Source: [Clostridium] symbiosum
GTDB taxonomy: Bacteria; Bacillota; Clostridia; Lachnospirales; Lachnospiraceae
Length of the DNA stretch: 48,792 nt
NCBI GenBank assembly: GCA_021769625.1
Contig: JAETSN010000030.1
Location: 1-48,792, forward strand
Reading direction: 5' to 3'
The notes under the pieces were generated by a model. That model was not told the origin of the DNA, did no database searches, and saw only the letters and a list, made by a program, of their open reading frames with translations. Position 1 is the first letter of the stretch. Each line of letters starts with the position of its first letter. Position numbers and translations under genes: made by a program. This document shows positions 1-8,781 of the stretch, in pieces.

Positions 1-103
1 GGCTGTTCAGTACAAGATACAATGACTGTCATACACTTTTGGCTCTGTTTTATGAGGTAACTATTTAAAGAAAAGCCTGAAAAATCAATGATTTAGGGCT
101 TGA

Positions 104-211
104 CATTATAGGAAGGGAAATAACAGGATTAAGATCGTTGCTGGTGAAAATACACAGTTTGATATCGATTTTACAATTTCACAAGGCGGCGGGCTGAAGG
201 AGTTAGGCTGA
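104..211 (+). pseudogene. possible C-terminal remnant of an unidentified protein
   Basis: This stretch is open in one frame and ends in TGA at 209-211. It reads as a plausible protein tail with an alternating polar/hydrophobic strand and a Gly-Gly-Gly segment (GENTQFDIDF, then QGGGLKELG). It has no start codon or ribosome site, and an in-frame stop at 101-103 closes it upstream. I do not recognise the family. It could be the decayed end of a gene or chance. The rest of 1-256 holds no gene I can support. Confidence 0.2.
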
Positions 212-256
212 GTTGGAAAAGGAGTTTGACAAATTACGGACAAAGAGAGAACTGCT

Positions 257-1186
257 ATGAAAGATTACATGGTAAGAGGAACTGCGGCGAATGCCCAGCT
301 CAGAATATTTGCGGCGACAACAAGAAATACGGTGGAGACGGCGAGGGCGGCACATGATACCAGCCCGGTGATGACGGCGGCGCTGGGGCGGCTTCTGACG
401 GCGGGCGCCATGATGGGCAGTATGATGAAGGGGGAGGAGGATATCCTGACCCTGCAGATCCGGGGGGAAGGTCCGGGCAGGGGGCTGACTGTGACCGCGG
501 ATTCCAGAGGAAACGTCAAAGGGTACGCGCTGGTGCCGCAGGTGATCCTGCCCGCGAATGAGAAGGGAAAGCTGGATGTAGGCGGCGCGTTGATGGGCAG
601 GGAATTTTATGGGAGTACCGGGGAAACGGAGCAGGCGGCGCCTGTGGGCGGCATGCTCAGCGTGATCAAGGATCTGGGTATGAAAGAACCCTATGTGGGG
701 CAGACTGCATTACAGACAGGGGAGATCGCGGAGGATCTGACCTATTACTTTGCGGTCTCGGAGCAGACGCCGTCCTCTGTGGGGCTGGGTGTGTTGATGG
801 AGAAAAACAACACGGTGAAGCAGGCGGGCGGTTTTATCGTCCAGTTGATGCCCTATGCGGAGGATGCGGTGATCGAAAAGCTGGAGCAGAATCTGCAGCG
901 CATCAAATCCGTGACCACCATGCTGGAGGAAGGACTGACGCCGGAGGGGATTCTGGAAACGGTGCTGGAGGGTCTGGATATCGAGTGGACAGATACGCTG
1001 CCGGTGCAGTTTTACTGCAACTGCAGTAAGGAGCGGGTGGAAAAGGCGCTTGTCAGTATCGGGAAAAAGGAACTGACGGATATCATTGCGGATGGGAAAC
1101 CCATAGAGGTGAAGTGCCATTTCTGCAACCACGCCTATGAATTTACGGTGGAGGATATGAAGGAACTGCTGAAGCAGGCGGAGTAA
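257..1186 (+). CDS. hslO: Hsp33 redox-regulated holdase chaperone
   Basis: Hsp33 is a cytosolic chaperone that is switched on by oxidation and heat and holds unfolding proteins. The 309-residue product is close to the family's usual length of about 290. The N-terminal substrate-binding domain carries the family-like GGMLSVIKDLG and YVGQTALQTGEIAED segments. The C-terminal zinc/redox switch is complete: C254 and C256 form CxC, and C287 and C290 form CxxC about 30 residues later. These four cysteines bind zinc when reduced and form disulfides when oxidised. The start is the first ATG, preceded only by a weak purine-rich site. It lies about 150 bases upstream of nadE on the same strand with no terminator seen between them. 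Identification is secure. Confidence 0.95.
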   Translation: MKDYMVRGTAANAQLRIFAATTRNTVETARAAHDTSPVMTAALGRLLTAGAMMGSMMKGEEDILTLQIRGEGPGRGLTVTADSRGNVKGYALVPQVILPANEKGKLDVGGALMGREFYGSTGETEQAAPVGGMLSVIKDLGMKEPYVGQTALQTGEIAEDLTYYFAVSEQTPSSVGLGVLMEKNNTVKQAGGFIVQLMPYAEDAVIEKLEQNLQRIKSVTTMLEEGLTPEGILETVLEGLDIEWTDTLPVQFYCNCSKERVEKALVSIGKKELTDIIADGKPIEVKCHFCNHAYEFTVEDMKELLKQAE

Positions 1187-1339
1187 GCGGCAGATGCCGC
1201 GGACAGGATGCAAATCCATCTACAGGCGGGAAGCACCGGAATCTGTTTTGCAGCGGGGGTTCCGGAAGGACATCTGCGGAACCAAAACACAGAGTAGAAG
1301 AGCAGTTTCCATAGAACGATAAATCAGGGGGAAATTTTC

Positions 1340-3256
1340 ATGCGGCACGGATTTATAAAAGCGGCGGCGGTGACGCCGAAGATCAAGGTGGCAGACCCGG
1401 CCTATAATGCCGGGCAGATCTGCGAAAAACTGAAGGAGGCTTATGAGCGGAGGGCGAAGATCATTGTCTTTCCGGAACTTTGTATCACGGGCTATACCTG
1501 TCAGGATCTGTTTTTGGAGGAACTTTTGCTGCAGGAGGCGCTGCATGCTTTAAAAAGGATCGCGGAGGCAACGAAGGGGGAAGATGCCCTTGTCTTTGTG
1601 GGGCTGCCCGTGGTGCGGCATCAGAAGCTGTACAATGTGGCGGCAGTGCTGAGGGACGGGAAGATACTGGGGATGATCCCGAAGACTTATATTCCGAATT
1701 ACGGGGAATTTTATGAGGCAAGGCATTTTACGCCGGGAAACGGGGAAGCGGTGGATATCCTGATCGACGGGGAGAAGATACCTTTTGGGACAAAGCTGCT
1801 CTTTGCCTGTGAGGAGATGCCTTCTCTGCTGGTGGGCTGTGAGATCTGTGAGGATATGTGGGCGGCGACGACGCCGGGGACGTCCCATGCGTTGGCGGGG
1901 GCGACGGTGTTAGTCAATCTCTCCGCCTCCAACGAGACGGTGACAAAGGACGAGTACCGGAAGATGCTGATCGAGTCCGGCAGCGCAAGGCTGGTCTGCG
2001 GCTATGTTTATGCCAGCGCTGGGGAGGGGGAATCCACGCAGGATCTTGTATTTTCCGGGCATAATATGGTCGCGGAGAACGGCAGCATTTTGGCGGAAGC
2101 GGAACGTTTTTCCTGCGAGAGTGTGTACAGTGAGCTGGATATTGAGAGGCTGGCGGAGGAGAGACGGCGGCTGAATACGTTCCTGACAAGGGATGACGGC
2201 GGCTATACGATCATACCCTTTTCCCTGAAGCAGGAAGAGACTAAACTGACCAGGAAATTTGACAGGGCGCCCTTTGTGCCCGCGGAAGCGGCGACAAGGA
2301 ACAAACGCTGTGACGATATATTGAAACTGCAGAGTTTCGGACTGAAAAAGCGGTTCGAGCATACCGGCGCGAAGACAGCGGTGATCGGCGTCTCCGGCGG
2401 GCTCGATTCCACGCTGGCGCTGCTTGTGACGGCGAGATGTTTTGATCTTCTGGGGAGGGAGAGGAGCGGTATGATCGCGGTGACCATGCCCTGCTTTGGC
2501 ACCACGGACAGAACCTATCAGAATGCCTGCAAGCTGGCGAAGACGCTGGGGGCGGTGCTGAGGGAAGTGGATATCAAACGTTCGGTGACGCAGCATTTCG
2601 AGGATATCGGACAGGATATCGATAATCATGATGTGACTTATGAGAACGGGCAGGCGAGGGAGCGGACGCAGGTGCTGATGGATATTGCAAACCAGAGCGG
2701 CGGCCTCGTGATCGGTACGGGGGATATGTCGGAGCTGGCGTTAGGGTGGGCTACTTACAACGGCGACCATATGTCGATGTATGGTGTCAATGCCGGCGTG
2801 CCCAAAACGCTGGTGCGCTATCTGGTGCAGTATTTTGCGGACACCTGCAACGATCAGGAGCTGGCGGATGTTCTGCGGGATGTGCTGGACACGCCGGTGT
2901 CACCGGAGCTCTTGCCGCCGGTGGACGGTGTGATTTCCCAGAAGACGGAGAATCTCGTGGGACCTTATGAACTGCACGATTTCTTCTTATATTATGTGCT
3001 CCGCCTGCATTTTTCCCCGTCAAAGGTCTACAGGCTTGCGCGGGAGGCCTTCGGCGGCGTGTATGCTTACGAAGAAATATTGAAGTGGCTGAAAACATTC
3101 TACAAAAGGTTCTTTTCCCAGCAGTTCAAGCGCTCCTGCCTGCCGGACGGCCCGAAGGTCGGCAGCGTCGCAGTCTCGCCCAGAGGGGATCTGCGGATGC
3201 CGTCGGATGCGTCGGCAGGGGTGTGGATGAAAGAGGTGGAGGCGCTGAAACCCTGA
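1340..3256 (+). CDS. nadE: glutamine-dependent NAD(+) synthetase
   Basis: It makes NAD+ from nicotinic acid adenine dinucleotide, ATP and ammonia released from glutamine. At 638 residues it is the long two-domain form. The N-terminal nitrilase-like glutaminase (about 1-290) shows the Glu (FPELCITGY), Lys ([14 protein letters not shown]) and Cys (C170 in CEICEDMW) regions of the nitrilase triad. The C-terminal ammonia-dependent synthetase has the PP-loop SGGLDST at about 351-357 and the [11 protein letters not shown] segment. The start follows an AGGGGGAA ribosome site. The gene ends next to structured element 3271-3412, which separates it from the convergent gene at 3455-3931. Confidence 0.96.
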   Translation: MRHGFIKAAAVTPKIKVADPAYNAGQICEKLKEAYERRAKIIVFPELCITGYTCQDLFLEELLLQEALHALKRIAEATKGEDALVFVGLPVVRHQKLYNVAAVLRDGKILGMIPKTYIPNYGEFYEARHFTPGNGEAVDILIDGEKIPFGTKLLFACEEMPSLLVGCEICEDMWAATTPGTSHALAGATVLVNLSASNETVTKDEYRKMLIESGSARLVCGYVYASAGEGESTQDLVFSGHNMVAENGSILAEAERFSCESVYSELDIERLAEERRRLNTFLTRDDGGYTIIPFSLKQEETKLTRKFDRAPFVPAEAATRNKRCDDILKLQSFGLKKRFEHTGAKTAVIGVSGGLDSTLALLVTARCFDLLGRERSGMIAVTMPCFGTTDRTYQNACKLAKTLGAVLREVDIKRSVTQHFEDIGQDIDNHDVTYENGQARERTQVLMDIANQSGGLVIGTGDMSELALGWATYNGDHMSMYGVNAGVPKTLVRYLVQYFADTCNDQELADVLRDVLDTPVSPELLPPVDGVISQKTENLVGPYELHDFFLYYVLRLHFSPSKVYRLAREAFGGVYAYEEILKWLKTFYKRFFSQQFKRSCLPDGPKVGSVAVSPRGDLRMPSDASAGVWMKEVEALKP

Positions 3257-3270
3257 GGAAGAAGTTGTGA

Positions 3271-3412
3271 GGTGCCGTGGAAAAGTCATATATCCTGTTC
3301 AGACACGCTCTCGCTTGAAGAAAAACGCAGCGGTACTAGGCTCGAAAAGACCTCGCCAAGTGCCGGCGTTTTTCTACAGTCTTCACAGGATATATGACTT
3401 TCCCACGGCACC
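3271..3412. repeat. structured intergenic element, family 1, copy A
   Basis: A 142-base element lies between the convergent genes nadE and 3455-3931. Its ends are 27-base inverted arms (3271-3297 and 3386-3412) that pair at 26 of 27 positions. Inside are CGCTCTCGCT (3306-3315), ACGCAGCGG (3325-3333), a CTAGGCTCG segment followed by AAAGACC, and TGCCGGCGTTTTT (3361-3373). CGGTACT can pair with AGTGCCG and AAACGC with GCGTTT, giving an inner stem. The same core recurs at 7613-7800 with entirely different arms. It could act as a two-way terminator, a structured RNA or a non-coding mobile element. The arms are much longer than in an ordinary terminator. Confidence 0.75.
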
Positions 3413-3454
3413 GCGAAGGTTGTGGTGGTCAGGGTTTGACGCGCGGGATATTTG

Positions 3455-3931
3455 TCAGGGCGCCTGTATTTTGGCGAGAGTGTCACCGATGACTTCCAAT
3501 AATAGTTCGGAAGTGTAGGTGGCCTCCTCGGCGTAGGTGAGGTTTTCGAGAGACTGATTTACACAGATCTGCTCGGAAAGGGTGTTGAAGGAGGGTTCCA
3601 GCAGGGGATACAGGGTGGAGATCTTATCGCTTGGGGGCGTCATGGTCAGTGAGACGATCTGTGTTTCGTCCACGGTGAGGTTGATCTCCACGGCCTCATC
3701 TTCCAGATAGAGGGCGCTTCTGTAGGCGCCGGGCTGGTAGATGGGAGTCTGTGTGCCATCCTCCGTCCCCGTCTCTGTTTCAGGCGTTTTCGGCGTGTCT
3801 TCCGGGGTTTCTTTATCGGAACGGAACATGATGAAAAGGAGTATGATAAAAAGAATACCCAGAATGGCAAATATGCCTGTATAAATTAATTCTTTCAGGT
3901 GCAGTACGACGATTTTTGTTTTGGAACTCAT
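3455..3931 (-). CDS. unrecognised single-pass membrane protein with extracellular domain
   Basis: The 158-residue product has a short positive N-terminus, one strongly hydrophobic segment at about 17-36 (IFAILGILFIILLFIMF), an acidic Pro/Thr/Glu-rich linker at about 38-65, and a small soluble domain. That domain (about 66-158, starting YQPGAYRSALYLEDEAVEINL) looks like a compact beta domain with paired short strands. Topology predicts a membrane-anchored outer-face domain. I do not recognise the family. It is transcribed alone, convergent with nadE and divergent from 4048-5415. A GGGAGAG ribosome site precedes the ATG. Function is unknown. Confidence 0.75.
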   Translation of the reverse strand: MSSKTKIVVLHLKELIYTGIFAILGILFIILLFIMFRSDKETPEDTPKTPETETGTEDGTQTPIYQPGAYRSALYLEDEAVEINLTVDETQIVSLTMTPPSDKISTLYPLLEPSFNTLSEQICVNQSLENLTYAEEATYTSELLLEVIGDTLAKIQAP

Positions 3932-4047
3932 AGGCTCTCCCAGGGTTATAACTAATGCTTTGTACTATCATATTAGGGTCGGGACGAAATTATGACTGGA
4001 AGAGGGCTGCGTCGCGGCAAATGTATAAATGATCAGGGTAAATACAT

Positions 4048-5415
4048 ATGAAAAAGTACTTTTCGTTTTTTTCTGTTTTGGGCGGTGTGGCAGAGCTGGG
4101 GATCGCGGCGGTTTACACCGTATTTTCCATACTCTTTCTGATCTTTGGCTATAAGGATTATCTGATAAACCGGAGATGGATCGTTCCGCTCGGGTGTTTT
4201 TGTGTGATCACGTCATTTCATTTTCTCACCGGCATGGCAATCAGGAATGTGAGCAGATATTTTGAGCGCTGTCCGGTTCTTTTTGGGGAAGTGGGATGCA
4301 GTATTGGAATAGCAGGCATTATGGTATGGGAAATGCTGGCATGGCTTATCGATATACTTCAGGTAAAAGGGGCAGAAGGTTTTATGGTCTTTGCGGTATT
4401 TCTGCTCCTTCTTCATCAGCGGATCTGCCTTTGTTATCTTTTTAAAAATTATGGAAAGAGCGGAGCAATGTTTTATCTGCTTATGTATGCTGCCAGTGCT
4501 TTGGTGCTGGTAACGGATGAAGTGACGGATGAGGTGCTGCGTTCGTACAGGGGAAACTGGATGATGATCTGGCGTGTAGTTCCCATTTGGCTGATCGGTA
4601 CATTTCTGCTCGGCCTTTTGGGACATCTGCCCTCCGCCGCTTTTAGAAAAAAGAAGGGGGAGTTTTGGGAGGGGCAGAACCGTCATCGAAGAGTGTGCAT
4701 GGGAGTTCTGAGCGGAGGTATCGTGTGTTTTCTCTTTATGGTTGTTTCAAGGGAAACGGCTGATAATATGCTCTCGCCATCCCCGCGCAGGGACGAGGAT
4801 GGATATTATCTGTTGTGCTCGCGGGAGGGATTTGAGTGGTTTATCGACCGGACAGGCAGCGGGGATGAGGAGCGGGATATCAACGTCAGGCTGGCTGCGG
4901 ATATTGTGCTCAATGATACTTCCGACTGGGAGGGTGCGAAGGAGAAGATCAGGGAGAGCGCCAGGCTCTACTGCGGCGAGGGGATCGAAGGCCTACGGTT
5001 TTACAGGTATGGGCTGGACGGGGATGAATTCCTCTATGGGTATTCTTTCCGGCTGTATGCCGGCCGGTGCCCTTTTGAGAGTACGCTTCGCAGCGGGGCG
5101 GGCGGACAGGATCCGGTCAGGATACCGGAAGCTTTGAACTGCGCGGTGTTTTACCGGGTGCGGGAGGGGCTTGTGGCGGAGTTTATCGGCATCGAGCCCG
5201 TGTCCGAGAATATGCATGTGCTGGAGCGGACGAGGTATCTTGCCGCCAGGGTCGCGGACGGTCCGGCGCTTTTCGGCAGAAAATATTCACCGACGGAATT
5301 TTATGGCTGGGAGGGCTGGGCGTTTGGAAGGCTGCACAATCCATTTGCGGTGGCGCTGGAGTGCAGCCCGGATGCGGAATGTGCACCCTTAAGGATGGCA
5401 AAGGGGCCGCAGTGA
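4048..5415 (+). CDS. unrecognised multi-pass membrane protein with soluble C-terminal half
   Basis: The 455-residue product has about seven hydrophobic segments in its first 240 residues (roughly 10-32, 45-65, 85-104, 110-128, 138-155, 173-193, 222-240). A hydrophilic domain of about 210 residues follows. Near its start this domain has a pattern (FEWFIDRTGSGD, then NVRLAADIVLND) that resembles modules in clostridial surface proteins where an aromatic WF/N-G segment precedes an L..DI.LN strand. That similarity is judged by eye and is tentative. No catalytic motif is visible. The ribosome site is weak, so the exact start is uncertain. It is divergent from 3455-3931 and precedes the glnA promoter. 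Confidence 0.7.
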   Translation: MKKYFSFFSVLGGVAELGIAAVYTVFSILFLIFGYKDYLINRRWIVPLGCFCVITSFHFLTGMAIRNVSRYFERCPVLFGEVGCSIGIAGIMVWEMLAWLIDILQVKGAEGFMVFAVFLLLLHQRICLCYLFKNYGKSGAMFYLLMYAASALVLVTDEVTDEVLRSYRGNWMMIWRVVPIWLIGTFLLGLLGHLPSAAFRKKKGEFWEGQNRHRRVCMGVLSGGIVCFLFMVVSRETADNMLSPSPRRDEDGYYLLCSREGFEWFIDRTGSGDEERDINVRLAADIVLNDTSDWEGAKEKIRESARLYCGEGIEGLRFYRYGLDGDEFLYGYSFRLYAGRCPFESTLRSGAGGQDPVRIPEALNCAVFYRVREGLVAEFIGIEPVSENMHVLERTRYLAARVADGPALFGRKYSPTEFYGWEGWAFGRLHNPFAVALECSPDAECAPLRMAKGPQ

Positions 5416-5470
5416 AAGACAAACTGTCGCGAAAATGGACCACTGCGGAAACCGGGGCAAAAATCCGGGA

Positions 5471-5499
5471 TTGACAAATAGCGGCAGATTGGGTATGAT
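5471..5499 (+). promoter_or_regulatory. glnA promoter
   Basis: TTGACA at 5471-5476 and TATGAT at 5494-5499 are 17 bases apart, a close match to the sigma-A consensus. Transcription would start near 5506, only about ten bases before a terminator-like hairpin. The leader to glnA would be about 140 bases long. Confidence 0.8.
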
Positions 5500-5515
5500 T
5501 TTTGAGAAAGACAAA

Positions 5516-5551
5516 GGCGTTCTTATACTAAGGGGTAAGAGCGCCCTTTTT
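5516..5551 (+). terminator. terminator-like hairpin in the glnA leader
   Basis: GGCGTTCTTA (5516-5525) pairs with TAAGAGCGCC (5536-5545), with one G-U pair, and a CTTTTT tract follows. It lies inside the predicted glnA leader, downstream of the promoter, so it is an attenuator candidate rather than an end-of-operon terminator. An ANTAR protein, a class known to act at such hairpins, is encoded directly after glnA. A second possible hairpin (GTATCA with TGATAC, about 5568-5613) sits between this site and the start codon. Confidence 0.65.
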
Positions 5552-5643
5552 GGATATTTATAAACGGTATCAGCCGAAACAGGATGCGGTATGCGCACTG
5601 TGCGGGATGATACGAAGCGGGAATGGAATCAGGAGAAACAGGG

Positions 5644-6975
5644 ATGAACAATTTAACGAAGCAGGATATCATGAATCTTGTAGCGGAGGAGGATGTGGAA
5701 TTTATCCGGCTGCAGTTTACGGATATTTTCGGGAATCTGAAAAATGTGGCGGTGACGTCGAGCCAGCTCGAGAGGGCGCTGAACAACGAGTGCATGTTTG
5801 ACGGCTCTTCCATAGAGGGGTTCACCGGCAGGGTGGAATCGGATATGTATCTGTATCCGGATCTGGATACGATGACGATCTTTCCGTGGCGTCCAAGACA
5901 GGGCAGGGTGGCGAGGCTGATCTGCGATATCTACAGGCCGAACGGATCGCCTTTCGAGGGAGATCCGCGGTACATTCTGAAAAAAGCGATTCGGGAAGCG
6001 GCGGATATGGGCTACACCTTTGACGTGGGGCCGGAGTGTGAGTTTTTCCTGTTCGATATGGATGAGAACGGGGCGCCGACCACCCACACAAGGGAGCAGG
6101 CAGGTTATTTTGACATGGGGACGGTGGACTTCGGGGAGAACGCCAGAAGGGATATGATCCTGACGCTGGAGGAGATGGGGTTTACGGTGGAGTCCTCCCA
6201 CCACGGGAAGGCGCCGGCGCAGCATGAGATCGATTTCCAGTACGGCGAGGCGCTCCATGTGGCGGACAATATCATGACGTTCAAGCTGACGGTAAAGACC
6301 ATAGCGAAGCAGCACGGCCTGCACGCGACGTTTATGCCGAAGCCGAAATTCGGTGTGACGGGTTCCGGCATGCATATCAATATGTCGTTAAACCGGGATG
6401 GCGAGAATATTTTCGGGGATGCTTCCGATAAGAACGGACTGAGCAGGGAGGCGTATTATTTTATCGGCGGCATCATGAAGCATTTAAAGGGAATGACTGC
6501 CATCACAAATCCCCTCGTAAACTCCTATAAGCGGTTGGTGCCGGGGTATGACGCGCCGGTGCATATCGCATGGAGCATCGGCAACAGGAGCCCGCTGATC
6601 CGGGTGCCGGCAACGGACTTAAGGCACGCCAGGATCGAACTGCGCAATCCGGATCCCTGTGCGAATCCGTATCTGGCGCTGGCTGTGTGTCTGAGCGCCG
6701 GGCTGGACGGCATCAGGAATCATATCATGCCGCCGGAGAGCGTAGATAAGAATATACAGGAAATGTCCAGAGAGGATGTTCAGCGGGAGGGGATCGAGTC
6801 TATTCCCGCGACGCTGCTGGACGCGTTGAATGAGCTGGAGAAGGATCCCCTTGTGATGCAGACATTGGGCGAGCATGTGACCCGCAATTATGTCAGCGCC
6901 AAGAGGGAAGAGTGGAGAGACTATATTTCTGATGTCTCCGAGTGGGAGATCAGACGTTATCTGCTGAACTGTTAA
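5644..6975 (+). CDS. glnA: glutamine synthetase, type I
   Basis: It forms glutamine from glutamate, ammonia and ATP and is the main ammonium-assimilating enzyme. The 443-residue product has the normal length of the short GSI form. Visible signatures are the N-terminal beta-grasp region with FDGSSIEGF, the catalytic segment GPECEFFLF, the ammonium/metal region with HHGKAPAQHEIDFQ, the ATP-binding KPKFGVTGSGMHINMS and the RSPLIRVPA loop. There is no adenylylation-type extension. The start at 5644 is preferred over the in-frame ATG at 5623 because AGGAG at 5631-5635 sits 8 bases before it. Regulation is probably by leader attenuation through the ANTAR protein encoded next. Confidence 0.96.
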   Translation: MNNLTKQDIMNLVAEEDVEFIRLQFTDIFGNLKNVAVTSSQLERALNNECMFDGSSIEGFTGRVESDMYLYPDLDTMTIFPWRPRQGRVARLICDIYRPNGSPFEGDPRYILKKAIREAADMGYTFDVGPECEFFLFDMDENGAPTTHTREQAGYFDMGTVDFGENARRDMILTLEEMGFTVESSHHGKAPAQHEIDFQYGEALHVADNIMTFKLTVKTIAKQHGLHATFMPKPKFGVTGSGMHINMSLNRDGENIFGDASDKNGLSREAYYFIGGIMKHLKGMTAITNPLVNSYKRLVPGYDAPVHIAWSIGNRSPLIRVPATDLRHARIELRNPDPCANPYLALAVCLSAGLDGIRNHIMPPESVDKNIQEMSREDVQREGIESIPATLLDALNELEKDPLVMQTLGEHVTRNYVSAKREEWRDYISDVSEWEIRRYLLNC

Positions 6976-7052
6976 GGGTTCTTTCAGGAGACGATATTGT
7001 AAGATGAACTGCCGCAGGCAAAGGCTTTTGGCACCGGAAAGGGGGTGGGCGC

Positions 7053-7592
7053 ATGACCGGTATCGTGGTGGTTTTTCCCCGTCTGGAAGATGCCAGAGGA
7101 ATCAGGAATATTCTCGTCAGAAGCGGTTTTTCGGTACATGCGGCCTGCACCACCGGCGCGCAGGCGATCAGTTCTCTGGATGATTTAAATGACGGGATCG
7201 TCATAAGCGGCTATAAGCTGGCAGATATGATGTATCTGGAACTGAAGGAGTGTCTGCCGGCGGGGATAACAATGCTGCTCCTCGCCACAAGACAGCATCT
7301 GTCGGACTGTGACGGGGAGGATATCATGTTTCTGCCGATGCCCCTGAAGGCGTATGAGCTGGTGGATGCGGTGCATACACTTTTAAGGCAGTGCGAGAGA
7401 TCCCGCAGAAAACGGCGGGAGGCGCCGAGGGAAAAGAGCCCGGAGGAGATGGAGCTGATCGAGCGGGCAAAGGCACTTTTGGTGGAGAAGAAATCCATGA
7501 CGGAGATGCAGGCGCACAAATATCTGCAGAAGTGCAGTATGGACAGCGGCAGGAGTATTGTGGAGTCGGCGCAGATGATACTGATGATGTGA
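7053..7592 (+). CDS. ANTAR-domain RNA-binding regulator with degenerate receiver
   Basis: The 179-residue product has an N-terminal receiver-like domain (about 1-115), a basic hinge and a C-terminal ANTAR domain (about 128-179, with IERAKALLVEKK and the conserved alanines). ANTAR domains bind paired hairpins in leader RNAs and block termination. The receiver lacks the usual chemistry: the acidic pair is replaced (VFPRLED), the phospho-acceptor Asp is absent (GIVISGYKL), and the Lys before Pro is missing (FLPMPL). It is thus unlikely to be phosphorylated in the normal way. A glnA gene followed by an ANTAR regulator is known in clostridia as glnA-nitR. The start follows an AAGGGGG site. Confidence 0.88.
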   Translation: MTGIVVVFPRLEDARGIRNILVRSGFSVHAACTTGAQAISSLDDLNDGIVISGYKLADMMYLELKECLPAGITMLLLATRQHLSDCDGEDIMFLPMPLKAYELVDAVHTLLRQCERSRRKRREAPREKSPEEMELIERAKALLVEKKSMTEMQAHKYLQKCSMDSGRSIVESAQMILMM

Positions 7593-7612
7593 TCTGCTCT
7601 GTGTTGCCGGAC

Positions 7613-7800
7613 GCCGGGAGGAAAATCAAATCCTCCGTCGCCGCGCTCTCGCTGGCTCTGTTTTTCAAGAGCCTGTGAAACAACGCAGCGGACACTAAGC
7701 TCGTGAAAGACCATGTGAAATTTGTTTTTTAAATTTCACATTGGCTAAATGTGCCGGCGTTTTTTAAGGGGCTCCTTGAGGATTTGATTTTCCTCCCGGC
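7613..7800. repeat. structured intergenic element, family 1, copy B
   Basis: This 188-base element shares its core with 3271-3412: CGCTCTCGCT (7643-7652), ACGCAGCGG, CTAAGCTCG, AAAGACC and TGCCGGCGTTTTTT. Its outer arms (7613-7635 and 7778-7800) are 23-base perfect inverted repeats of unrelated sequence. Two extra internal hairpins are present: GGCTCT with AGAGCC near 7653-7672, and GTGAAATTTG with AAATTTCAC near 7715-7739. CGG-ACA pairs with TGT-G-CCG at the position where copy A pairs CGGTACT with AGTGCCG. It fills most of the gap between the ANTAR gene and the dapF promoter. Confidence 0.75.
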
Positions 7801-7826
7801 TGGATAAAGGCATCGATAGAATGATA

Positions 7827-7856
7827 TTGACTGCGTTTTGTGTGGGTTTGTATAAT
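7827..7856 (+). promoter_or_regulatory. dapF operon promoter
   Basis: TTGACT (7827-7832) and TATAAT (7851-7856) are separated by 18 bases. This is a strong sigma-A-type promoter about 64 bases before dapF. It probably drives dapF, dapL and aspS. Confidence 0.75.
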
Positions 7857-7919
7857 AGCCATATGAAATAAGCGGAGGAATAAGAGAAAAAACGGAAATG
7901 GCGAGAAAGGCGGGATTGT

Positions 7920-8765
7920 ATGAAATTTACAAAAATGCACGGGTGCGGCAACGATTATATTTATGTGAACGGGATGGAGGAAAAGATAGAGCCGGAGAAA
8001 AAGCCCGAGCTTGTCAGGAGGATGAGCGAGCGGCATTTCGGGGTCGGCGCGGACGGCGTGATCTTTATCAATGCTTCGGATGAAGCAGATTTTGAGATGG
8101 AGATGTGGAACGCCGACGGCACAAGGGGCGAGATGTGCGGGAACGGTATCCGGTGCGTGGCAAAGTATGTGTATGATAAAGGACTCACGGATAAAACCGA
8201 GTTGAGCATTGTCAGCGGCGGGCAGATCAAGTATCTGGAGCTGCAGGTGCGGGACGGGAAAATGCTGACCGCAAGAGTCAATATGGGAAAACCTGTATTT
8301 GATCCGGAAAAGATACCGGTGGTGATGCCTGAAGGCGGGAAGAGCGCGGTGGATGCGCCGATCGTGGTAAACGGTGAGGAATATCATATGACATGTGTGT
8401 CAATGGGAAATCCGCATACTGTCATATTTATGGATGACGTGTCAGGTCTTGAGATCGAGAAGTTGGGACCCTGTTTTGAGAATCATGAGCGGTTTCCCAA
8501 GCGGGTCAATACGGAGTTTGTGAAAGTGCTGGACAGGAATCATGTGGAGATGCGCGTCTGGGAGCGGGGCAGCGGAGAGACCCTCGCCTGCGGTACGGGG
8601 AGCTGTGCCACAGTGGCTGCCTGTGTCTTAAACGGTTTGACTGACACTGCCGTAACTGTTACACTGTTAGGTGGTGAACTGCTGATAGAATGGGACCGGG
8701 AGTCGGATCTGATCTATATGGCCGGGCCTGCGTCCACAGTCTATGAGGGAGAGTATACGATTTAA
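7920..8765 (+). CDS. dapF: diaminopimelate epimerase
   Basis: It interconverts LL- and meso-diaminopimelate, the step between DapL and both peptidoglycan cross-links and lysine. The 281-residue length is typical. The N-terminus has FTKMHGCGNDYIY. The two catalytic cysteines sit in mirror motifs, MCGNGIRC in the first half and ACGTGSCA in the second, which act as the proton donor/acceptor pair. It starts at an ATG just behind the promoter at 7827-7856. It ends 16 bases before dapL, so the two enzymes of the aminotransferase variant of the lysine pathway are encoded side by side. Confidence 0.96.
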   Translation: MKFTKMHGCGNDYIYVNGMEEKIEPEKKPELVRRMSERHFGVGADGVIFINASDEADFEMEMWNADGTRGEMCGNGIRCVAKYVYDKGLTDKTELSIVSGGQIKYLELQVRDGKMLTARVNMGKPVFDPEKIPVVMPEGGKSAVDAPIVVNGEEYHMTCVSMGNPHTVIFMDDVSGLEIEKLGPCFENHERFPKRVNTEFVKVLDRNHVEMRVWERGSGETLACGTGSCATVAACVLNGLTDTAVTVTLLGGELLIEWDRESDLIYMAGPASTVYEGEYTI

Positions 8766-8781
8766 ACAGGAGGATCATGTA

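Noticed and set aside
3271-3412. Family 1 copy A as a plain bidirectional terminator between convergent genes
   Set aside because: A terminator does not need a conserved 100-base core shared with a copy lying between two genes of the same direction; termination may be only part of its role.
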